Shown here: positions 48,764-60,600 of the stretch, in pieces
Layout: every line of letters starts with the position of its first letter
Numbering within the stretch: the stretch's first letter is position 1
NCBI RefSeq assembly: GCF_020184175.1
Contig: NW_026083055.1
Span: forward strand, 1 to 64,000
Length of the DNA: 64,000 bases
DNA from: Aphis gossypii
Taxonomy: Eukaryota > Arthropoda > Insecta > Hemiptera > Aphididae
Direction of reading: 5' to 3'
Notes under the pieces: model-generated
The model's database searches: none
What the model saw: the letters and a program-made list of their open reading frames with translations, nothing else
Told to the model about the DNA's origin: nothing
Position numbers and translations under genes: made by a program

Positions 48764-48890
48764 GATGCGCAAATGATGTAAGACCTTTTAAACGGTTGAT
48801 GCGCAAATGATATATAACCCAAAATTCAAACGATGCGCAACTGTCTTACAAAAAAGGTCAAAATTAACAATAGCGATGTGCAAATGACAA
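48764..48890 (+). repeat. Four spaced copies of a GATGCGCAAATGA word
   Basis: The word occurs at 48764, 48798, 48832 (gatgcgcaactg) and 48874 (gatgtgcaaatga), spacing 34, 34 and 42 bp. The spacers also share tta and aaa tracts. It may be a degenerate short tandem repeat or an array of protein-binding sites at the edge of a mobile element. Confidence 0.7.
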
Positions 48891-48925
48891 CCGGCGTCCC
48901 TTGCAGTGTAAAAAATTCCCGCTGT

Positions 48926-48986
48926 AAAATGGAGCCAGACGCCCCACGTCTTTTCAGGGACACCATGGGGCGTCTGGCTCCATTTT
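48926..48986. repeat. Perfect 21-bp hairpin, GC-rich
   Basis: Arms aaaatggagccagacgcccca (48926-48946, quoted in two parts elsewhere) and its exact inverse at 48966-48986, with a 19-nt loop. The stem is unusually GC-rich here (ggagccagacgcccc). It could be a MITE core, a terminator-like stem or a small-RNA precursor. No transcript evidence is available. Confidence 0.85.
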
Positions 48987-49054
48987 TATAGGGAGACGAA
49001 AAATGTTTAAGGGGGTCGGAGCCAGTGTGGTTTTAGTGCAAAAAACATGTCTTA

Positions 49055-49362
49055 CAGGAAAAACTCTCATGCTCTGTAGAATTGTCAGATTTTGTTAATT
49101 TTTTTTTTATTTAAAAGAGGAGAATATTATGCAGGTCGGATCAAAGCTCAATTTTTAAAATTAAAATAGTTAAAGCTAAAACGTGTATTTATATAATACA
49201 CAAAATTTGTTATTTTTTAAACTTACTTTTTCTAGCACAGTTTAAAGTAAAACTAAAATTTGGGCTTTGATCCGACCTGCAAAAAGTTCTCATCTTTCAG
49301 ATAAAAAAAAAAAAATTAAAATCCGACGTATCATCGAGGCATGAGAGTTTTTCCTGTAAAAG
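49055..49362. repeat. Palindromic MITE of about 310 bp
   Basis: Left ttacaggaaaaactctcatgc (first 19 bases from about 49054) is inverted at about 49340-49361 (gcatgagagtttttcctgtaa). A second inner pair is caggtcggatcaaagc (49134) and gctttgatccgacctg (49264-49279). The element can fold along most of its length. No TSD longer than TTA/TAA, which belongs to the palindrome itself. No gene. Confidence 0.75.
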
Positions 49363-49759
49363 CATTTTTGTTCAACTAAATAGTACTTCGATAAATTGTA
49401 ATCGAAGTCGACCACTGACTTGTGCGTGCGCGTGCGTACATATTTTATCTGCGCGTGTATTTGTGTCGCCAGTCGCCACACATAACCGGTATAAATACAT
49501 TAATTAGCAATTCGCCAAACAATAACTTGCTTTTGAAGATGCGGGGTGTTGTAGGTAATAGTACGGTTTATCAGTAATAAATTATAAAAGCCGTCCATCG
49601 TATATATTATTATTTATTATTGTAAACCATTATGGAAATAATATACGAAAAACAAATAAAATATAAACTATAAAAAAAAATAGTAGGTAAATCGACAAAT
49701 CGTACTTGACTAATTTATTGCAGTTATAATAATACCATTATACCTTACAAAATTGCCAT

Positions 49760-52700
49760 TTATTTTAAAATTTTAGGATTTACAATTTCATTCAATAAAT
49801 GACAGTTATAAAATTCGACCAATTGTGTTTCCATTTTATTCCTCCAGAAGTCGTCATCACGCATAATTATTTCTACAAACATATCTGAAAACAAAAAAAC
49901 CATGATAAATATTTAAAAGGTAACTATGAATTTAAAAAATATCTGTAGTTTGCACTGTGTTACCTGTACCCACTAATGTACCTACTTAATTTCAAATGTT
50001 TATGTGTAAAAAAAGAACGGTAATTGGTTATATGTAATATATTATTATTGTTTAATACCTTTAGGAGTCCAAACTATAAAATAACATGAGCATTTATTGG
50101 TTACTCTTAATTGACCCTGAACCTGGTAGTAATAAACATGGTTTTTGTTTAATTACAGATCACCATAATCATTAATATTTAAATATTTAATTTTGTTAGC
50201 CACAACTCCTTGGTGAGGTGTCAGATCTTTACTATTGTGTGGGCATTTTATTTCAATAATTTGATTTTCTCCCACCAATCCGTCTGGAGAACCGGCTAAA
50301 AAATTAAATTGCTTGTCAACAAATAAACCAGCTGGTAAAACTTTCACATTGAATAGAGATTCAAATGCTTTCCTAGCCATTGGTTCATATTGTTTCCGTA
50401 TCTATATTAGCAAACAAAACAAAATAGACATAATAACAATTAATTGTTTACACTATGCCTACATTTCTAAATTATATTCTATAAAATATTAGCTGTCCCA
50501 CTCGGAGTTTCCCGCACAAATAGAAAAAAATAAAAATAATTATCAACGTAACCTACATACATAATATAGAATAAAATGTATACTGTATAGTATTCTTACG
50601 TCATTGCTAGAGTCTTCGATATTAAATCTGCTGCGTACAAAATATACTTGACAGTATTAGTCCGAGGAGTACTTTTTCTGAGCTTACATACTCTACCAAA
50701 GTTTGAAGCAGTCAGCCGATGTTTACGCTCAGTATGCCAAGTATCACATTTACCCTGAGGATAACATTGACACTATTAAAATCTTCAGGGTCTTAAGCTT
50801 AATTTTTTTTTTAGTATCCTAAATTTTTATATAAAATGTATATCCTATTTTTCAAACCTGATCTATTGTGTTTCTTTCTAGAACAAATATTTCTTGGGAA
50901 TTAAGTTTTAAACTATTTAGAACAGTTGATCGTTTGGCCTCCAACTCTTCTGATAAAATTTCAAGTTCAGCACAGCCTAATTCATCTAAGTCCCCATAAT
51001 CCTTATCAGCCCCAGAAAAAACTTTACCCCGAGTTCTAGAACGAAAAAAAAATTGCTTTTACTATATAAATATAAAAATCACTTGACAATTGTCTTTAGA
51101 AAGCATACAATTTGGTTGATGATTTAAAGTTTAGTTTTTTCTTGGTTTTTGACCTAACTTCTTTTGCCCTTTGCAACTTGGAAATATAACGCTTTGTAAA
51201 TTTACCGGGACTTTGTTTTGTAGCTGTCTTGTGTAGTTTTCGTATACATTCCGGACCAAAGTTAAATGCCGATACTGCTGTCATACATCTAGTATTGTAT
51301 GACCCTAAAATATTGGTAGGTGAGGTATTTTAATATTGTAAGTGATAAGAATTATCATATTAAAATAATAGAGGGGGGAAACGCACTAGCCGAGATGGCG
51401 TAGCAGTTGTGCCGTTTATAGTCTTTGCCTTGGCCCAATATATGGGTATATATATTGGGTATACAGGGTGTATCAGATAGAACTGACTAAAAAAAAAAAA
51501 AAAAATGATGCTAATTAAACGTACAACAAAAATTGTGAAAATTATATAATTATAATCAAATTTAAATTTTTTTATTTATATTGTACGTGTAGCGCAAGTG
51601 TCTTAATAATAAACAAAAAAAAAATTTTAAAAATATTAATAAGAACAAAAGTTATTCTGAAAGTCAGTTCTATCTGTTACACCCTGTATATATATATATA
51701 TTATAATAAATAATTAAAAGCATACAAATGCATAATAAATTGTATAGGTACCTCTCAATGAATAGTTGATTCTTTTTCCACCCACAAATTTAGCTACAAT
51801 ACTATTATATGATTCAACGTAGTTGTTGGTCAGATCATAAATTAAGCTATCTGAATTAAAAGATACTAAATTTTTAGCCGCAGAAATGTCTTGCCATAAA
51901 CCACAGTTCTCCATTTCAGGCACATAATTAATATTATCAGGTTTTGGTTTACAAAAATATCTAAAATTATGATAATTATGATTGAGAAAATAATCATTTA
52001 AAAGACGTAATAAATATTTATTTTTTACGGATCGCAATTGTAGTGACTCCCAAATACATGGTATGGACCATTGTCGATGTCTTTTTTTAAAAATGTCACC
52101 TTTTGATTGTGGGTTAAATTTCCATTATTTTTCCAATGATCAATTGCTTTTGTTATTCCATACCTAAAAACAAAATAAAAAAAGTTATTATATATGAGGA
52201 CAGTATACTTATTACTTTGCTAAACACTTACCTAATTCGAAGCTTTTTATTTTTTAAAAGTTTTCTCAAAAATCCTGGTACTACCTTGCCACTAGAACTT
52301 TTTCGTTTGGCTGCCAAGTCATTAAGTTTACCGATATAATTTCGCAAAATATGGTTTTTACACTCAATCTTTTTTACCAAACAGTTGGGTCCATACGGTT
52401 GAGCAATACTTAATTTTTTTGTGACCGAACTATCACCATCTCCAATAAGTTTACGGTAAATTAAATTATGCATATTTATGCTCTGTCTAAATCCCTCAAG
52501 TATTATATCTGACTCCATAGCCGTTGACGTCCCTTCCCAATTTTTGTAACACTTGTGTGTTGTGGGTTCCTTGGAGGTCGCCTCTGCTTTCACACAAACT
52601 GAACAATACTTGTTTCTGACTCCCAAAAAAAGAACCTTTTTGGTTTTTTCACCAACAATACAACCCTAAGATAAATATTTGTTATATTTACTGTCTTATA

Positions 52701-54320
52701 TTATTTATACACTGCAGATAAGTTTAACTATTGTTCCTTACAACTCCAGACAAAGCATTGTAATTTGACTTGTAGCTTCTCTTTGACCAAGCCCCATCAG
52801 CTATGACAGTAATCATAGGAATTCCGTCTTCTCGGACATCACCGTTTGCCACTGCCAGTTTAGCCTCTTCTTCTGCGGCAAGTGACATTGACTCCCAAGC
52901 TGTTTCACTGGTAAACTTATGAACATCTTCATGTAGCTTTTGATATAACTTATTGCACATACCAGGCATATTCATAATAGCAGAAAAGGTTTCCAGCTGA
53001 GTAAAACCTTGGCCTGAATTTACAACTGCTGTTACTGTTGCCGTATTGACGTTCATTAAAGTAGAATTTGGATTTTCAGATTCAATAACCTCATGTTTAT
53101 GACACATGTTACATGTAAACAAGAATTCACTAAAAAAACCATTTTTACGCTCTTCAACCAAAAGTAAATTACTAAAATTACAACCATATGGTTCATGGTT
53201 TATTTGAGCCATTTTTTTAAACATATAACCAATATCAACTATACGACGTCCTTCAATATTAAATCTAAAAACAAAAAAAAACTCGTTGAAAAAGGTCAGC
53301 AAGTGGGTATATCACTCTGCTGTACATTAGGTGTTGAATGGGTCACTGTATTTGGTAAATGTTTAGGCTATGCAATAAAAATAACTTAGTGGAAACTTAG
53401 TATAAAAGAAAATGTTAGTTTACTGGTGAATATCAATGCCTAATTTCCAACGATCATAAAAAATTAATTTGTTCTGAAAAAAATATTCATTTTAATGAAA
53501 AGTTAACACATTTATGTTGAATCTCGTGTTTAATTTTCAAATAATAGGTTTAATTAGGAAAATTTATATCAATTTCTAAATAAAATAAAAATTGCATATT
53601 TTCGTAATTTTGACGTATTTAGTCGAAATTCTAACTTTAAATGCTTGTCAAAAAATAGTAGCCTACGTATGTAAAAAGTTTCAAATTGTTTAGTTGGTTA
53701 TTTTAAGAGAAATAAAAACAAAATTGTCTTGCATGTTTGCAGTACATTTCACCGTTTCAGGTAGTTTTTTTACCACAACTTTTAAAATTTTAATTAATAA
53801 AATAACGAATACTTAAATTATCGTTTCATTATAACTTACTTCTGTTCTGCAACATTAGGAGTATTTGTTGAAGTTGCTGTACTAAATGAGGAATCATGGC
53901 TAAACACATAGTATAAATAAATTTGATGAAATACATATTTATTTTAATTTTATAAATGCGATTTCTTAAAAAAAATCTTACTATTGATTAAGATCTTTTG
54001 ACTAATGTTCTCTTATAGGATGGGTACATGTTGTCATTGGTGATGGTGTTTCTATTTTTTTAGAACTACAAACATTTTCTGATTTATTTTTTAATACCAA
54101 ACTAAGCATTATAATAAAAAAAATAATAATATTATTTCATGAATATTTTTGCGTGTAAATTAATTAATTAATTTGTTTACACAAATATTCATTGTTTAGT
54201 ATCTGTATTCTCTTTATTAAAACCAAAATAACGTACTTACCGAATTTTTTTACGTCCTTTTACTTTCCGATAAGTTGAGACATTTTTTTTTTTATTTGAA
54301 TATTTTTGCTTGCTTTCCAT
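49760..54320 (-). pseudogene. Mutator-like transposase fused to YqaJ-type nuclease
   Basis: Minus strand, ATG at 54320 (MESKQKYSNKKK), donor GTAAGT at 54240. About ten exons. 53271-52738 (zinc-binding CNMCHKHE, VIADGAWSKRSYKS with the first Asp); 52666-52233 (FLGVRNKYCSVC, LIGDGDSSVTKKL second Asp); 52163 to about 52030; 51961-51755 (NNYVESYNSIVAKFVGGKR with the likely Glu). Then linker exons 51297-51120 and 51040-50858; 50765-50595 (KHRLTASNFGRVCKLRKS); 50400 to about 50055 (AGSPDGLVGENQIIEIKCP, the PD-(D/E)XK core, then YYYQVQGQL); 49884-49760 (MRDDDFWRNKMETQL). Lesions: a one-base deletion near 50393 and a TAA at 50153. The Mutator domain moves the element; the role of the YqaJ nuclease is unknown. 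Confidence 0.82.
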
Positions 54321-54863
54321 CTTCTGATATATTGCGTCAAATTAAAATAAGTCTACGTGTTACGTAGTGAAGTACGTACAATTTTAGACTGGGCAAGACT
54401 ACAAGAGTCAGTCGTGGAAAGCAAGAGACAATGCGAAGTCGTTAATTATTGTGATTTCCGGTTGATAATAATAATAACAATCCATAATAGGATTTCTATG
54501 AAACAGTAATGCGCGGACTTATAAGATATTATAAGATACCATATAATATATATACACATACACATTATGAAATTCCGATAACCGAACGGTGAGTGCGAAA
54601 TATTAGCTCACTCACACTAATACAAAATTACACACTCACACACATGCACGGTCCAAGCGCCGCCGATACAACATGTGAATTGAATTGCCTAAATTGTACT
54701 CCTAAATAAATGACCGGCACCGACCCCCTTAAGGCAGAATGTTCTCCTTACAGTGTAAAAAATTAAAATGTAAAAACTTATATGAAAAAGCTAGTCATGT
54801 TTATGATTATAAGCCTAAATCATATGATATCACTTGCTAGTTTACTTTGATGTTTCTTTTTAC

Positions 54864-55380
54864 TTTTTTTTTTTTTTTTTTTATTTAAACTTTGTAAATA
54901 CAATTAGTTTCAACAGTTACAATTAAAATACAATTACAAATTATAAAATACAATTATTATTACCAATACATTAGAACAGTACAATATAAATTTAGATTAA
55001 AAAGCCTGAATGGTTAAAGAAAGATAAAATATTTAATATGATGTTTTTTTGTTTATTAGAAAATATATTTATAGTATCGAAAGGGATGTTGGAGGAGTTC
55101 AAAATAGATAGTAGGTGGTCACGATGTGTGGATAGGCTGGGGCAGATGTAGAGAAGATGGTTAATATCACAGACCATAGGGTCTTGGTGTAGTGTGCAGA
55201 GGGGAATCATTCAGTGACAGTTTAAAGGAATGAGAAGGAAGTCGAGTATGTCCAAACCGGAGGCGGGAGAACGATGTTATGCATTTTCGAGAAATATCGA
55301 GGTTGTGAAACCATGGTGTTGTAGGTATGGTAGGAGATATATTTCTGTACCAGGTGGCGAAGTGTCTTATTACTTTTATA
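54864..55380 (-). mobile_element. 5'-truncated LINE, 3' end only
   Basis: Poly(T) at 54864-54882 is the poly(A) tail of a minus-strand LINE. Upstream the frame from about 55380 reads ISRKCITSFSRLRFGHTRLP, then LCTLHQDPMVCDINHLLYIC, the Cys/His-rich C-terminus of a Jockey/R1-type RT protein. It ends at 54992. About 500 bp survive. A TSD is not clear. Confidence 0.75.
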
Positions 55381-55949
55381 ATTTATTTGCATTTCAAAAT
55401 AAATATTGAATTAATCAACTTAAATGTGTTAATATTTGATTTTATACCTCGTGAACATTTTGTTAAGTAAGATAACGCGTCTAATTACAATTAAATATAT
55501 TAGATTTAAAAAATTGCAGTTTCAGGTTTGACGGATCAGGTAAGTAATTCTCCCTTCCACACGTTATTTGATTTCACGTTCACTTCAATTTTTTAATGTA
55601 ATCAGTTTAGTATATAACTATACATGTACAAGTAATATACTTATGCCCGGTTGCATGAAAATTTACAGAACCGATAAGTCGTTATCGGTTCTGTAAAATC
55701 GATAAATGAAGGACCGATAAACCTTTATCAGTTTGATAAGTTATATGTCTGAATTCGGGTCTGTAAAATTTGCAGAACCGTTTAAAAGATTCCTTATCAT
55801 TTAATTTAAAATATTTTATCACTTAAAATTATTGTTATCTATTTATTTATTTAATTATTTTCAAGTTTTTCAACAATAATTAATAATTTTATTAAATTCC
55901 ATATTGTTTATTGTTTCAAAAAATTTTTAATTTAAATAATTAATTGCAA

Positions 55950-57266
55950 TGTCTTCGTCATCCTCGTCTGATGATTCTTCAAATTTTAATAAATCTTCCA
56001 TGACCAAGGCTGTTTAGGGATAGGTCTAATCCGTTACAAGACTATGACGACTTGGACTTCAAGTATCGCTTTAGGTTTAAATTTTTTTAAGTTTTTTGTG
56101 TTCTCATTTTGTTGAGTTTTGTAGTTTTTTAATTAATTGTGTCATTCGCTGTTAATAGATTGTCTAAAGAAACATTTATGATACTTTTGCATATGATTGG
56201 CGACTCTATTAAACATAAGACAAATAGAAGTTAATCTTTATCACCTGTACTTAAACTTTTGATTGCTTTGCATTACTATGCAACTGGAGCATTACAAGTA
56301 TTTTTTAGAAACAAAAATTGTATAATTTATAAATAATAAATACAGTACCCACAATTTTTAATTATAGATGGTGTTAGGCGATCATATTCAGGTTCATAAA
56401 TCTACTGTTTGTAGAGTTATTAAAACAGTGTCCATAGAAATTGCTCGATTACGTCCACACTTTATCCAATTCCCTAGTAGTGTTGCAGAGCAACAAAAAG
56501 TTCAATTAGGATTTTTTAGATTACATCAATTTCCTCGTGTTATTGGTGCACTAGATTGTTCGCATATCAGAATACAATCACCTAAAATTGATATCGGCGA
56601 GCAGTTCCGTAATCGTAAAGGGAATTTCTCTTTCAATGTCCAAGCACAATATGTGATAGCAATTTGATGGAGGTTATCCTTGTCGAAATTATCTCCTAAC
56701 TGCTTTATTGAATCCAAGAACTGACGCAGAACGCAAATATCAAGTATATTTTGAATACATTTAAACGCTAGCAATTGCCACACTTTAATTTAGACCTCCT
56801 ATTTTATGTGGTCAGGTTAAGTTTGATTTACTTTTACATTCAATGTATTCCGTGCTTTTACCTAAAAGTGTTCTAATTTATAACTTACAACTATAGTCTA
56901 TATCTACATGGCTACTGCTATGCCTACCGCCACTGTTTTTTTTTTAAAAAAAAACTATTATTTGTTTTGATATCGTAGAAAGCTCAAATTGGTTCAAGGA
57001 ATGTGGTTGAAAGATTGTTTGAGGTTTTAAAGAGAAGATTTCCTGTTCTAGCAGTTGGAGTTCACACAAAACTAAGTACTACTATGGCTACTATTGTTGC
57101 TACGGCAGTTCTGTATAATTTTCTTCTAAAAGAAAAATATGAGATACCTCCAGAAGTTGATAATCATGTAATTGATATTGAATTACTTCAAGAGATACCA
57201 ACCTTGCCTATTCATCAGTTAGGAAATGCTGAAAGATCACATTTAATAAATACTGTGTTTTCTTGA
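55950..57266 (+). pseudogene. Harbinger 2 nuclease, internally deleted
   Basis: Exon blocks: 55950-56086 (MSSSSSSDDSSNFNKSS, then in another frame NPLQDYDDLDFKYRFRF), 56157-56300 (LSPVLKLLIALHYYATGALQ after a stop), 56369 to about 56660 (FPRVIGALDCSHIRIQSPK with the first Asp, FRNRKGNFSFNVQ). At about 56660 it jumps to GGYPCRNYLLTALLNPRTDA, so about 60 residues with the SxHDS segment are deleted at a gatggagg junction. The last block (56978-57266) has RNVVERLFEVLKRRFPVLAV, which contains the final acidic residue. Related to but clearly different from element 1. Confidence 0.78.
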
Positions 57267-58026
57267 CATAATCATTGATTTTTAAAACATTTTTTGGACT
57301 AAACAGTCTATTATTTATTTTTTAGATAACTCCTTGTAACAAACAATTTAAATAAAAATTAACTAAATACCTATAATATAACAAACTAAAATTAAGTAAA
57401 AACTAGATGTATAAATAAAAATAAATCATGTTAATAACATCCTATTCACACAAATTTATACAAAATAATTAATAAAAATTATAAATAAATCAACATAATA
57501 AAACTTATTGTTACTACAAACTATCATAATTTTTTTTGTACTTCTTTTATAACTTAATAAAAGATTACCTATTTGAAATGTTTAGGGAATTTTCTGTTTA
57601 TAAAATTTAAATAAAAATCTACTTTCAATGCCTATATAATAAAATAACAAACACACATAAGTGAACGACTTATAAATTACTTATAAATTAATTTTTAATT
57701 ATTTTGAAAGAATTGTTTCTTTCATTTTATTCTACCTTAGTTCAGACTCAAGAATTTGTTTTTTTAATTTGTTTTGCTTGAGTTCTGAAGCACACTTTTG
57801 TTGCTCAGTATCATATTTTAGGACCATAATCTTTTGCTCCATTTCTGTTATCTCTAACTGTAGTTTTGATTTTTTTAATGCTAACAAATTTAGCTTTTCT
57901 TTATTTTCAATTATATCTAAATGTTTTGAAGTCAAAAGATTTAGTCCTTCATAAACCTTTTTTGCAGAAGACTCTTTAACGAATTTAACGACGAAGTCCA
58001 CTTTGTCGTATGTCTTCTTCAGAGAG

Positions 58027-58466
58027 TGTAGGAAGTTTGAAGTTAATAAACAACTCGTTTGAATTAAAAGTTATTTATTCACTGAGACAATGTATATAAT
58101 AAAAGCTAGCCCGATGTGTTGTTAAGTATAGAACAACGCCATCGGTCTATGCGTGAGTGAGGCTTAACTATGTCTAATTCTTAATACTACCACAACCCCT
58201 TTTATATTAAACTATTTGGGCGTAGTCCCCAAAATATACGTACGTGTCATGGTAAACAGGAAATTCGACTATGAGTTTCTTTTTCACATAATTTTAATCC
58301 TAAAAATCTATATAAACGATTATTAAAACCATGTTCGTAATCCAATTATCTAATTATCTACTATTAAATATAATACATTAATATTCATTATTCTAAATCT
58401 AAACAACTAATATCAGCTCAGGGTAACAGAAATGATGTAATTAAATAGTAATATAATATAACTACA
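58027..58466. mobile_element. Probable solo LTR, 440 bp
   Basis: Starts TGTAGGAAG and ends ATAACTACA, interrupting the Myb-like gene between its domain and coiled coil. It has a TATA-like tgtatataataaaa at about 58091, like the family 1 LTRs. Flanks (gagag and ccagt) do not match, so borders are uncertain. Confidence 0.4.
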
Positions 58467-58677
58467 CCAGTTACTTGTTGGCAATTGTATGAATTTGCAA
58501 TTTCACTCCATGCTGCATCTTTTTCTTTATTTGTTGCACCATCGGTCTAAATATTGTATTATTATTATATTACATCATAATATTTGTATAAAGTGTGATA
58601 CTCAAGTAAGTAGGTTTGTACTTAAGATATAATATGTTATGTCATAGGGTGTTCCTTAATTTTGATTTTAAAAAATG

Positions 58678-59680
58678 TTTGGTCTCCTCCCCTATATGTG
58701 TGCGTATATGTATAAAAATGAATTGCAAAAAAATTTGAAACCAATCGATTAAGGTTAACCCGTGCCGACTTGTAGTTTAAGTTTGAACTCCTTAAATTTT
58801 TCAATATTCACGAAAATTTTTCACATTTCCGTAAATATTTCGTTAACTTTTAGAAATATCGACATTTTCTATATTATAATATATTTTAAATTAAATTAAA
58901 TTACCTATAACTTTTGTAATATTACATTTTTTAATATATCCAATGTTTCGTGAAGTATATAGACTTAACTGTAAAAAAGCACTATATTTTTGGAAATACG
59001 AGTAACATAGTAACGATTAGTAATAATAAACAATTTTATAGAATAATAATGAATAATTATGTTTATGATTCATAAATCTATTTAAAAAATGGAACATTTT
59101 TATCATAAAAAAAAATTTAGTTTGATTTATTACATATTCCTCAGCATTAAATTTTAAAGCTTTTAAAGTAGCTTGTAGAACATATTCTGAATTATACCAT
59201 CAAATCGAATAAAATTTAATGACAAAGTTGATGGACGATCGTTATTTTAATAATAAATAATAAAAATAATAATAATCTTTATTATGTCGATATTTCTAAA
59301 GGTTAGGTTAGGCTAAAGAATTAAATCGGAAAGTTTTGAAATTTTGGAGAAAGGTTGGTTGTGGATTTTTTTTTAAGTAATAAATAATAATAATGAATAT
59401 AGTTTATTTACAAATATTACAATGCATTCTACGTTTATTATGTTTTATTAATATTATTTAAATTGCTATTAAAAATATTATTTTTTAAGACCATCATTTT
59501 TTGAAGATTAAATGACTGGACTATTACGGAAATGTGGACAATTTTTGGTAAATATTGAAAAATTTAAGGAGTTCAAACTTAAACTACAAGTCGGCACGGG
59601 TTAATCTTAACCGATTGATTTCAAATTTTTTGCACTTCATTTTTATACATATACGCACACATTTAGGGGGTGAGACCAAA
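58678..59680. repeat. Foldback element with about 190-bp TIRs
   Basis: Left TIR begins TTTGGTCTCCTCCCCTATATG at 58678, right TIR ends ggtgagaccaaa at 59680. Nearly 190 bp match inverted, including aacccgtgccgacttgtagt (58756-58775) and its inverse at about 59583-59602. A second inner pair is agaaatatcgacat (58852) and atgtcgatatttct (59284). No transposase inside. It lies between exons 1 and 2 of the Harbinger 2 Myb-like gene. Confidence 0.8.
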
Positions 59681-60600
59681 AATATTAGGATATTTTTTTT
59701 CATCATGTATAGGTAAGAATCATATAGGTAGAAAATATAATCAATAAACAGTAAATAATAATAAAGCATGTTATGCTCACCTTGATATTTTCAATAATAT
59801 TTTTGTATGGCAAAATAAGATCAATTAAAATTGATTTTTCTGTTTCAGAAAAGTTCTTGCCCCTTTTTTTGTCGTCTTCCATATTAATTGTATAAATAAT
59901 ATTTTTAAATTAAATCAATAAAAAATATTTATTTAAGTTATTTATTTATTTAATGCAATAAATTACTATAAAAAAGTAAATTAAATCAATTCAATGACGT
60001 AAAAAAGTATAAAATACAATAGAAAAATTGTAATGTAACGTAAATCACTCGGTCAAAAAAAAAAAAAAGAATTGAAAAAATCAAAGCCATAGACAAGAAC
60101 AAATGGGAAAAACCATAGATGTATTGATATATCTATGGGGAAAACCTTGTACAGTAAAACCTGTGTAATATGGAACCTGAATAACGTGGAAACCTGACTT
60201 TTATGGAAAAATGTTACGGTCCCGGCGAACCTAATGTAGTTTTAAATACATCGTTCCCTGAATAAGATGGAACCTGTTTAACGTGGAAATGGAAACAATA
60301 TTTTGTCATGTACCTGTATATCATGGAAATATGTACATGTACAATTTTAAAATTATCAGTCAATAAATATAATCTATATCAATTATATAGATTATTTCGT
60401 TGCAATAAGTTTATTTTTTCGATAAGTGTCGTAGTAGTGTTCTGCGTATAGACGTACAAGTATATTCAATATGACGTCCAAAAATAAATGTTTAACGCTA
60501 AATGAAAAAATTAAACTAATTGAGTCAAGTGAAAAAGATAAATTAACAGTAAAACAAATTTGTGAACTTTTCAAATGTGGAAAAAGTCAAGTGTATAATA

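Larger units (their letters stand above)
49007..54732 (-). mobile_element. Mutator-like element with YqaJ nuclease gene
   Basis: Left TTAAGGGGGTCGGAGCC (49007-49023) is matched inverted near 54714-54732 (ggcaccgacccccttaa). The gene inside (54320-49760, minus) is a Mutator-type transposase with a YqaJ nuclease. Flanks do not show a clean 9-bp TSD, so borders may be off by a few bases or one end may be altered. A small palindromic repeat (49055-49362) sits just inside the left end. Confidence 0.6.
57733..59881 (-). pseudogene. Harbinger 2 Myb-like protein, split
   Basis: Minus strand. Exon 1 (59881-59782): MEDDKKRGKNFSETEKSILI and a GTGAGC donor. Exon 2 (about 58551-58472): DGATNKEKDAAWSEIANSYN, then QQVTG, the Myb/SANT helix region. 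It is broken by an insertion at 58466. The C-terminal block (about 58020-57733) reads VVKFVKESSAKKVYEGLNLL and a long coiled coil (LQLEITEMEQKIMVLKY). The middle of the Myb domain is missing or displaced. Partner of the nuclease on the other strand. Confidence 0.65.
55640..60151 (+). mobile_element. PIF/Harbinger element 2, relic
   Basis: Contains a HARBI1-like nuclease on the plus strand (55950-57266) and a Myb-like partner on the minus strand (59881-57733), the same layout as element 1. The left end is near 55645 (cccggttgcatgaaaattt), followed by inverted accgataa/ttatcggt words. I could not find a matching right end before the pogo element at 60152, so that end is lost or diverged. Nested: probable solo LTR (58027-58466) and a foldback element (58678-59680). 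Confidence 0.65.

Noticed and set aside
48764..48890. CRISPR-like array
   Set aside because: The spaced repeat has only four diverging copies, spacers are not unique-length protospacers, and the genome is animal.
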